From contig CAVTPG010000011.1 of assembly GCA_963736595.1 (NCBI GenBank), forward strand, positions 544,753 to 608,752: a stretch of DNA of 64,000 nt. Direction: 5' to 3'. Both the position numbers and the translations under genes were made by a program. A model generated the notes under the pieces. The model was not told where the DNA came from. It did not search any database and worked only from the letters and a program-made list of their open reading frames with translations. Shown piece after piece: positions 57,459 to 64,000 of this stretch (position 1 is its first letter; every line of letters begins with the position of its first letter). The DNA comes from Parapontixanthobacter sp963736595. GTDB lineage: Bacteria; Pseudomonadota; Alphaproteobacteria; Sphingomonadales; Sphingomonadaceae.

Positions 57459-57902
57459 ATGAGTAGACTGGTATTGGGCGCGGTCGGTGCCTTGGCCTGT
57501 GCAGGTGTGGCAAGTTTCTGGATGCAGGGACGGGCCGAAGTGGAAGCGGGCGCGCCGCCACCGGCTCCGGTGAAACTTGCCGCGATGGACGAGCTGGCTG
57601 ACCCCGAATTGCCGCTTGTCAGCGATGTCGATTTTATCGGCCCCGCACCGCCGGAAGCCAGCGAATTGTCGAAAGAACAACGGCGCTTTTTCCGCTACGA
57701 CAAGAATCACGATTGGAAGATTTCGCGCAACGAAATGTTGTCGAGCCGCACCGAGGCTTTTCGCAAGCTGGATAAAAATGGCAATAATCTGCTGTCGTTC
57801 GAGGAATGGGCCGTGACAACCGTGGACAAATTCGACGGCGCGGATGCCGATGGCAATCGCTATCTCACCCCAAGCGAGTTTGCCCGCACCAAAAAGAAAT
57901 GA
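57459..57902 (+). CDS. Exported EF-hand calcium-binding protein
   Basis: A 147-residue protein with an N-terminal hydrophobic segment (about 6-18), signal peptide or anchor, and three EF-hand-like loops: DKNHDWKISRNE, DKNGNNLLSFEE and ADADGNRYLTPSE (the last less complete). It probably binds calcium outside the inner membrane. It ends two bases from the convergent trmFO stop. The GTG at 57456 is an alternative start next to ATG 57459. Confidence 0.82.
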   Translation: MSRLVLGAVGALACAGVASFWMQGRAEVEAGAPPPAPVKLAAMDELADPELPLVSDVDFIGPAPPEASELSKEQRRFFRYDKNHDWKISRNEMLSSRTEAFRKLDKNGNNLLSFEEWAVTTVDKFDGADADGNRYLTPSEFARTKKK

Positions 57903-57903
57903 C

Positions 57904-59325
57904 CTAGGCCGACACGCTTTCTTGCAGGGCAGGTGTGCTGGGCGCAGTAGTCTCAGCCACAGCCTCGCGTAAGCCTTGTTCCGCAATCCATTGCGTCAGA
58001 TCGGCTTTCGCGCGGTCGGTATAGGCCTGCTTGCGCTGCTTTTTCGCTACGTCATGCAGCGGCGGAAATAGCCCGAAATTGACGTTCATCGGCTGATAAG
58101 TCTCGGCATTGGCATCGCCGGTAATATGCGACAGCAACGCGCCCATCGCGCTGGTCTGCGGCGGTGGTGCGATGTCGCGCCCGGCCAATTCAGCCGCCGT
58201 CATTATCCCAGCCATCAGGCCCACTGCGGCGCTTTCTACATAGCCTTCGCATCCGGTAATCTGTCCGGCAAAGCGGATATGCTCTGCGCCTTTCAGCCGA
58301 AACTGGCGGTCCAGCACGATCGGGGAATTAAGAAATGTGTTGCGATGCAGGCCGCCAAGACGGGCGAATTCCGCGTTTTCCAGGCCGGGTATGGTACGGA
58401 ATAGCTCGACCTGTGCGCCGTGTTTCAGCTTGGTCTGAAATCCGACCATGTTCCACAATGTGCCAAGCGCATTGTCCTGCCGCAATTGCACCACTGCGTG
58501 CGGCCAGCGACCTTGCGGAAATTCCGGCGTCGCGGCGTGCGGATTGTCCAGCCCAACCGGCTTCATCGGACCATAGCGCAAGGTTTCAACGCCGCGCGCT
58601 GCCATCACTTCGATCGGCATACAGCCTTCGAAATAGGGCGTGTTTTCTTCCCATTCCTTGAAGCTGGTTTTCTCGCCATCCATCAGGCCCTGATGAAACG
58701 CGGCATATTGCTCCCGCGTCATCGGGCAATTGATGTAATCCTTGCCATCGCCATCCGGACCGGAGCCCTTGTCCCAGCGCGAGGCTTTCCACGCAATGTC
58801 CATATCCACGCTGTCGTGATGGATGATTGGAGCAATCGCGTCGAAAAATGCCAGCCGATCCTGTCCGGTTGCAGCGACGATGCTTTGTGCCAGCGAGGCC
58901 GCTGTCAGTGGGCCAGTCGCAACGATGGTCGCGCCGGATTGGGGCAGGGCGTCCACCCGCTCGCGCACGACGGTGATGCCGGGATGTTCGTGTAGCAGCC
59001 GCTCGACATTGGCCGAAAACACTTCGCGATCGACGGCCATCGCCGATCCGGCGGGTACGCGCGCGGTTTCTCCGGCCTGCATGATGAGCGAATCCAATTG
59101 CCGCATTTCGTAATGCAACAATCCCACGGCATTGCGTTCGTCATCATCGGAGCGGAAGGAATTGGAACAGACCAGCTCGGCCAGCCCGTCACCCTGATGA
59201 GCAGGGGTCATATCGCCAGCACCGCGCATTTCGGATAGCCGGACTTGAAAGCCGCGCCGCGCCAATTGCCATGCCGCTTCGCAGCCGGCGAGGCCGCCGC
59301 CGATGATATGAATGTCGTGAGTCAT
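57904..59325 (-). CDS. trmFO: Methylenetetrahydrofolate--tRNA-(uracil-5-)-methyltransferase
   Basis: A 473-residue FAD enzyme that methylates U54 in tRNA using methylenetetrahydrofolate. The FAD-binding GGGLAGCEAAWQLARRG is at about residues 8-24, followed by the TrmFO blocks CSNSFRSDD and TPYFEGCMPIEVM. An alternative frame start at 59457 adds unrelated residues; ATG 59325 is correct by comparison. Distinguished from GidA by these blocks and length. Confidence 0.93.
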   Translation of the reverse strand: MTHDIHIIGGGLAGCEAAWQLARRGFQVRLSEMRGAGDMTPAHQGDGLAELVCSNSFRSDDDERNAVGLLHYEMRQLDSLIMQAGETARVPAGSAMAVDREVFSANVERLLHEHPGITVVRERVDALPQSGATIVATGPLTAASLAQSIVAATGQDRLAFFDAIAPIIHHDSVDMDIAWKASRWDKGSGPDGDGKDYINCPMTREQYAAFHQGLMDGEKTSFKEWEENTPYFEGCMPIEVMAARGVETLRYGPMKPVGLDNPHAATPEFPQGRWPHAVVQLRQDNALGTLWNMVGFQTKLKHGAQVELFRTIPGLENAEFARLGGLHRNTFLNSPIVLDRQFRLKGAEHIRFAGQITGCEGYVESAAVGLMAGIMTAAELAGRDIAPPPQTSAMGALLSHITGDANAETYQPMNVNFGLFPPLHDVAKKQRKQAYTDRAKADLTQWIAEQGLREAVAETTAPSTPALQESVSA

Positions 59326-59460
59326 TGCGAAGGCACGTAAGGCTGTGCGATAGCGGGTGCAAGTCGCATCGGGGGCGCTGGAGCTTTTTGCGGAGCTTAA
59401 CAGGGGCGTCGCAAGGTTTGCGACAGGGCTTGAAGCGGGGCCAAAATAGGGGGGCACACC

Positions 59461-60111
59461 ATGCCGAGACGATCACTGGTAGAGCATCGACCGTGGCTCT
59501 TGCTCGGACTTGCTGCCGCCATTCTGTATTATTTCGTGACCGACGATGCGCTGGGCGAAGTGTGGCAGATTGCCATCAAATTCGTGTCGATTGCCGCGCT
59601 GGCTTGCTACGCCTTTTATCGCCATTCCAGCATGGACGCCAAAATCCTGAGCGGCGTTCTGGTGCTGGCCGCTTTTGGCCATGCTTTGATGGAGCTCTAC
59701 GCACTGTGGGCGGGGATTGCGTTCTTCATGTCCTATTGTGCGGCCATCGCACTGTATATGCGGCACCGACGCGCAAATCCTGTGGCCAGTCAAGTGGCTT
59801 TTGCGATTGCTTTGCTCATTGCGACGCCATTGCTGGGCTGGCTATTTACCAAGGATAGCGGCGTCTTTGCCGACACATTGATTTTGGGCGGAATGGGCTT
59901 TGCCGCATGGCTCAGCGCGTTTTCCCGATACCGTGTCGGGATCGGCGCCGTGATGATCGTCATCGCGGAATTGCTCTTGTTCTGGCAAGCGGGCGCGCTC
60001 GATAATGGCGGAGCGGTCGCATGGGCATACTGGCCACTAGTTTATGCTGGACATTTTTTGATCGCGACCGGCGTGATCCAAACTTTGCGCCACGAATTGC
60101 CGGAGGACTAA
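59461..60111 (+). CDS. YhhN-family membrane protein (putative lysoplasmalogenase)
   Basis: A 216-residue protein with about seven or eight hydrophobic helices. The order and short loops, and motifs AAFGHALMEL and FMSYCAAIALY, match the YhhN/TMEM86 family. Members of this family hydrolyse lysoplasmalogen or stay uncharacterised in bacteria. A terminator overlaps its stop codon. It is divergent from trmFO. Confidence 0.78.
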   Translation: MPRRSLVEHRPWLLLGLAAAILYYFVTDDALGEVWQIAIKFVSIAALACYAFYRHSSMDAKILSGVLVLAAFGHALMELYALWAGIAFFMSYCAAIALYMRHRRANPVASQVAFAIALLIATPLLGWLFTKDSGVFADTLILGGMGFAAWLSAFSRYRVGIGAVMIVIAELLLFWQAGALDNGGAVAWAYWPLVYAGHFLIATGVIQTLRHELPED

Positions 60112-60125
60112 GCCTCCGGTTTCGT
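60100..60125 (+). terminator. Terminator of the YhhN gene
   Basis: CCGGAGG and CCTCCGG (60100-60106 and 60113-60119) form a 7-bp stem around a 6-base loop that includes the stop codon; TTTCGT follows. The T-run is short, so termination is probable but not certain. Confidence 0.65.
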
Positions 60126-60152
60126 CCGGCACTTTCGGTCAGTCCCTTTTCA

Positions 60153-62981
60153 TTAGACTTCGGTTTCCGGAGGATCGTCGCGCGCGATTGTCGTGTGCGG
60201 CGTGGTGGTATCATCCCCACCGCGCTTTTCGACCATCCCTTCGACCACCGCTTCTTCGGCTTCGTTTTCCGGCTCTTCCTGCTCGTCGATCCGCGCAGCC
60301 GAGACAATTTGCTCGCCATCCGCGACCTTGAATAAGCCCAGTCCGGCGGACGCGCGACTGCGGATGAACAAGCCGCCTTCTTCGTTGGTATCGTCGGCAC
60401 CTTCGCGCAAAGTGATCGGAATGCGGATCAATTTGGCCTGATCGGTGACGAGCATCAATTCATCGCCCGTGCTGACAGAGAAGCTGGCGAGGACTGCGCC
60501 ATTACGTTTCACATGGCGCTTTTCGAGGCTGGTATTGGCAATCCCGAGCCCGCCGCGCTTGGCTTGGCGATAATCGTAGGAGCTTGAGATCTTGCCATAG
60601 CCATTGGCCGATACGGTGATGATGAACTGCTCGCGTTCCGCCAGTTCCTCCATCCGCTCAGGCGATAACTCCGACACCGCTTCATTATCTTTCCACGGTG
60701 CCGCGCGAAGATATTGCTCACGTTCTTCGACAGAGACCGACACATCATCCAGCGTCGCGATGGAAATAACCGCATCGTCCTTCGCCAGATTCATCCCGCG
60801 CACACCGATGCCGGTGCGGCTTTTGGTTTCGCGCGCGTCAGTAGCGGAGAAGCGGATCGCCTTGCCCGCCTTGCTGGCGAGGAACACGTCTTGCCCCTCG
60901 GATAGCAGCTTTACGCCGATCAGGTGATCGCCGCTATCCTCGACAAATCCCATCGCATATTTGCCGGCCGTGGGCACATTGGTGAAAGCGGCCATGCTGT
61001 TGCGCCGGACCATGCCGTGCGCGGTAGCAAAGACGATATGCAGCGCGTCCCATTCGGCCTCGTCTTCGGGCAGTGGCAGGACATTGGTGATCGTTTCATC
61101 CTTGCCCAGCGGCAGGATATTGACCATCGGACGGCCCTTCGTCTGCGGCCCACCTTCCGGCAACTTCCAGACTTTCAGGCGATAAACGCGGCCCAAACTG
61201 GTGAAGAACAGCACCGGATTATGGGTGCTGGTCACAAACATCTCGACGATCGCATCTTCGGTCTTCGTCGCCATTCCGGCACGGCCTTTACCGCCGCGAT
61301 TTTGCGCGCGGAAAGTGGAGAGCGGTGTGCGTTTGATATAGCCGCTATGCGTAACCGTCACGACCATTTCATCGCGCTCGATCAAGTCCTCATCGTCCAG
61401 CCCATCCCAGGCAGGCGCAATATCGGACAAGCGCGGAGTGGCGTAAAGCTCGCGAATTTCGGTCAGTTCAGTGCGCATGACCTGATACATTTTGGCGCGA
61501 TCGCCAAGGATCGAGAGATATCCCTCGATCGCAATAGCCAGCTCTTTCAGCTCGTCGCCGATTTCATCGCGGCCCAGCGCCGTTAAGCGATGGAGGCGTA
61601 GTTCAAGAATCGCTTTAACCTGCCGTTCGGACAGGGAGTAAGTGCCGCTTTCCTGATCCGCCGTCGGCTCGATCGCTTCGACCAGCTTGATATATTGCGC
61701 GATGTCACCGATCGGCCATTCTTTGGACGTCAGCCGCGAGCGTGCTTCGGCCGGATTGGGCGCAGACCGGATCATGGCCACGACTTCATCGAGATTGGAT
61801 ACAGCGACGACTAGGCCAAGCAAAATATGCGCCCGCTCACGCGCTTTGTTCAGCTCGAATTTCGTGCGGCGTGTGATGACTTCTTCGCGGAACTTGATGA
61901 ACGCCTGAATGATATCGCGTAGCGACAGTGTTTCCGGACGTCCGCCGCGAATGGCGAGCATATTGGCCGGGAAGCTGGATTGCGCAGGCGTATGCCGCCA
62001 AATCTGGTTGAGGACGACATCGGCGGTCGCATCGCGTTTCAAATCGACGACGACGCGCATCCCCTCACGGCTGGATTCATCGCGAATGTCGGAGACGCCT
62101 TCGATCCGCTTTTCCTTGGCCGCATCGGCGATCTTCTCGACCAGATTGGATTTGCCGACTTGAAACGGGATCGAAGTCAGCACGATGCTTTCGCGGTCGC
62201 CGCGCTTGGTCTCTACCTCATGACGGCAACGCATCAGGATCGAGCCGCGTCCAGTCGTATAGGCGAGCTTGGCTCCGGCCTGACCCAGGATCAGCGGGGC
62301 GGTGGGAAAATCAGGTCCGGGAATAATCTCGAACAATTCTTCCGAAGTGATCGCCGGATCGTCCATGTAAGCCAGGCAACCATCGATCACTTCGCCCAGA
62401 TTATGTGGCGGGATGTTCGTCGCCATGCCGACGGCGATACCGCCAGCACCATTGACCAGCAGATTGGGGAAGCGCGCCGGCAAAACCGTGGGTTCGCTGC
62501 GGCTGCCATCGTAATTTTCGGCGAAATCGACTGTGTCTTTGTCAAGATCGTCGAGCAGCGTATTGGCAACCTTGTTCAGTCGTGCTTCGGTATAGCGCAT
62601 CGAGGCTGGCGGATCGGGGTCCATCGAGCCGAAATTACCCTGACCATCGATTAGTGGGACACGCAGCGACCAATCCTGCGTCATGCGGGCCAGCGCATCG
62701 TAAATCGCGCTATCGCCATGCGGGTGATAATTGCCCATCACATCGCCGACGATCTTGGCCGATTTGCGATACGGGCGTCCGGCGACAAAGCCGCCTTCCT
62801 GACTGGCGAACAGGATCCGGCGATGCACTGGCTTCAGGCCGTCGCGCACATCGGGCAGGGCGCGGCTGACGATCACGCTCATGGCGTAATCGAGGTAACT
62901 GGTCTTCATTTCATCGACGATGTCGATGCTTTCATACTCGCCCGATGGCAGAGGGTCAGGAAGGTCGATATTATCGGTCAA
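60153..62981 (-). CDS. gyrA: DNA gyrase subunit A
   Basis: A 942-residue topoisomerase subunit that cuts and rejoins DNA. The catalytic tyrosine is in PASMRYTEAR. The quinolone-resistance region reads YHPHGDSAIYDAL, with Ser and Asp at the two usual positions (wild type). The C-terminal beta-pinwheel repeats (TKTEDAIVEMFVTSTHNPVL and later copies) wrap DNA, and the GyrA-box-type RGGKGRAGM is present, favouring gyrase over ParC. The C-terminal tail is acidic. Confidence 0.96.
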   Translation of the reverse strand: MTDNIDLPDPLPSGEYESIDIVDEMKTSYLDYAMSVIVSRALPDVRDGLKPVHRRILFASQEGGFVAGRPYRKSAKIVGDVMGNYHPHGDSAIYDALARMTQDWSLRVPLIDGQGNFGSMDPDPPASMRYTEARLNKVANTLLDDLDKDTVDFAENYDGSRSEPTVLPARFPNLLVNGAGGIAVGMATNIPPHNLGEVIDGCLAYMDDPAITSEELFEIIPGPDFPTAPLILGQAGAKLAYTTGRGSILMRCRHEVETKRGDRESIVLTSIPFQVGKSNLVEKIADAAKEKRIEGVSDIRDESSREGMRVVVDLKRDATADVVLNQIWRHTPAQSSFPANMLAIRGGRPETLSLRDIIQAFIKFREEVITRRTKFELNKARERAHILLGLVVAVSNLDEVVAMIRSAPNPAEARSRLTSKEWPIGDIAQYIKLVEAIEPTADQESGTYSLSERQVKAILELRLHRLTALGRDEIGDELKELAIAIEGYLSILGDRAKMYQVMRTELTEIRELYATPRLSDIAPAWDGLDDEDLIERDEMVVTVTHSGYIKRTPLSTFRAQNRGGKGRAGMATKTEDAIVEMFVTSTHNPVLFFTSLGRVYRLKVWKLPEGGPQTKGRPMVNILPLGKDETITNVLPLPEDEAEWDALHIVFATAHGMVRRNSMAAFTNVPTAGKYAMGFVEDSGDHLIGVKLLSEGQDVFLASKAGKAIRFSATDARETKSRTGIGVRGMNLAKDDAVISIATLDDVSVSVEEREQYLRAAPWKDNEAVSELSPERMEELAEREQFIITVSANGYGKISSSYDYRQAKRGGLGIANTSLEKRHVKRNGAVLASFSVSTGDELMLVTDQAKLIRIPITLREGADDTNEEGGLFIRSRASAGLGLFKVADGEQIVSAARIDEQEEPENEAEEAVVEGMVEKRGGDDTTTPHTTIARDDPPETEV

Positions 62982-63322
62982 AACACATCTTTCCGTGACG
63001 CACTTTCAGGAAGCGCAACTAATGCTCTCCATGTAGGACTTCTGCGGCTTAAGCGCCACCGATAGATTGGCAATTTGGCGCATTAATCCGCGCTTTTTCC
63101 ACATTTGCGACGCATTGCCCGTGGTACGGCTCGTCTCATCGCGGAACAAGCCGCATCGCACTGGCGTTCAATCACTATTCAGGGCGAAAGTCCTACAGCC
63201 TACTTAACAAAAAGAGTGCGATGGATCAGAAACAATGTCCATCTGGCGTTCTTGCGTTGCCGGTGCCGACAGGCCTCGGCGAGACTTAGCAATTTTACGT
63301 TCCCTTTCAGGAGACAATTCGA
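62982..63322. other. Intergenic promoter region between gyrA and the repeat protein gene
   Basis: About 340 bases between divergent genes. I see no convincing small gene or RNA. It should hold both promoters; no strong -35/-10 pair or operator stands out. GGAGA before 63323 is the ribosome-binding site of the right-hand gene. Confidence 0.4.
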
Positions 63323-64000
63323 TGATCTTCACACAGCTTCTTAAACAATCGCGCACCCATCGCTCAGGGTCGCATCTTGCACTGGCGCTTGCTCTGGTCA
63401 GCGGTACCGCATTGACCGCCATGGCAATCGAAGCGCCTGCTTATGCGCAGAAGAAAAAGAAGGATAAAAAGGCAGACGAAGCGCCCAAGGCCGATTATTC
63501 CAAAGCCTTTGTCGAATTGTATCAGCCTTATGAGAAGATGCTGAATGCCGAAACGCCGGACGTGGCCGCTTTGCGTGCTGGCGTTCCAGCAGTGACGAGC
63601 GGTGCGACAACGCCAGATGACAAATTTATTGCCGGAAATTTTGCCTTGAATGTTGGTTCAAAGGCACAAGACACGTCGCTTCAATATGATGGTCTGAAAA
63701 TGATGCTGGCCAGCGGCAAGGTTCCTGCTGAAACATCTGGGCAATATAATTTCTTTGCCGGGCAATTCGCTTATGAACGCGAAGAATGGCCGCAGGCACG
63801 CCAATATCTGGAAGCCGCCACACAGGCCGGATATACCACGAATGACCCGCGCGCTTTCATTGCCGAAACCTACATCAAAGAAGGCAATGTTGCTGAAGGT
63901 GTGGCCTATATCCGTCAGGCCGTGGACAGCGAAATTGCCGCAGGTCGTAAGCCAGAGAAAAACTGGCTGGTTCGCGGCGTGTCCGAAGCGTACAAAGCCA
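63323..64000 (+). CDS. Exported helical-repeat (TPR-like) protein, 3' truncated by window edge
   Basis: The open frame reaches the end of the window (226 codons). A signal peptide is clear: basic start, hydrophobic LALALALVSGTALT and a likely cleavage near AYAQ (residues 40-43). The mature part begins with a Lys-rich stretch and then alpha-helical repeats (FAGQFAYEREEWPQARQYLE and AETYIKEGNVAEGVAYIRQA), as in tetratricopeptide-like proteins. It is likely periplasmic. Function unknown. Confidence 0.8.

Overview
The window looks like a chromosomal segment of an alphaproteobacterium of the order Sphingomonadales (Erythrobacteraceae or Sphingomonadaceae). The grounds are a compact run gltA-gltX-comEC-lexA-moeA-moaC-trpCDG-trpE-ppiD-tpiA-secG-pyrG, a pyruvate dehydrogenase E1 beta subunit with its own lipoyl domain, a DUF1467 gene next to an RNase J gene, and alphaproteobacterial control sites (a TTAA-N7-TTAA CtrA-type box and a GTTC-N7-GTTC SOS box). 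The genus cannot be fixed from the sequence alone. There are no rRNA genes, CRISPR arrays or complete insertion sequences.

Layout. 1-7.2 kb: the end of RNase J, DUF1467, then a signalling/cell-surface cluster around a CtrA-type palindrome: a long coiled-coil membrane protein, an HPt-like protein, a nucleotidyltransferase-like membrane protein, a DUF2336 protein, and a histidine-kinase-like protein that has lost its phospho-accepting histidine. Three of these genes are split by +1 frameshifts. 7.2-27.2 kb: housekeeping genes, namely citrate synthase, glutamyl-tRNA synthetase, ComEC, LexA, molybdenum cofactor and tryptophan biosynthesis, a PpiD-type chaperone, triosephosphate isomerase, SecG, CTP synthase, a small heat-shock protein behind a ROSE-type RNA thermometer, glutaredoxin, a Nit-type amidase and DUF1178.

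27.2-50.7 kb: a 23.4-kb genomic island in the 3' end of tRNA-Arg(CCU), bounded by a perfect 29-bp direct repeat. It carries a large serine recombinase, a VirD4-like coupling protein, a MobC/MOBP-type relaxase pair and no type IV secretion genes, so it looks like an integrative mobilizable element. Its cargo is defence: an orphan HEPN-like protein, then a tightly packed nine-gene operon (RHH regulator, Mrr, HsdM, HsdS, an abortive-infection-like protein, HsdR, a 57-residue protein, a 782-residue PLD-like nuclease, a 508-residue protein of unknown family), followed by the antirestriction protein ArdA. The last three operon genes are the best candidate for an undescribed system.

50.7-64 kb: the displaced downstream flank of the tRNA (three 36-bp hairpin repeats), then an MscS channel, a VOC protein with 4-hydroxyphenylpyruvate dioxygenase, an FtsB-like protein, PDH E1 alpha and beta, a squalene/phytoene-synthase-like protein, an EF-hand protein, TrmFO, a YhhN-family membrane protein, GyrA and the start of an exported repeat protein.

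Six genes appear broken by single-base frameshifts: three in the first 5.2 kb need one base skipped, three in the island need one base restored. Either some genes are decaying or the assembly holds indel errors. Starts were chosen from ribosome-binding sites, overlaps and remembered family lengths; no database search was possible.
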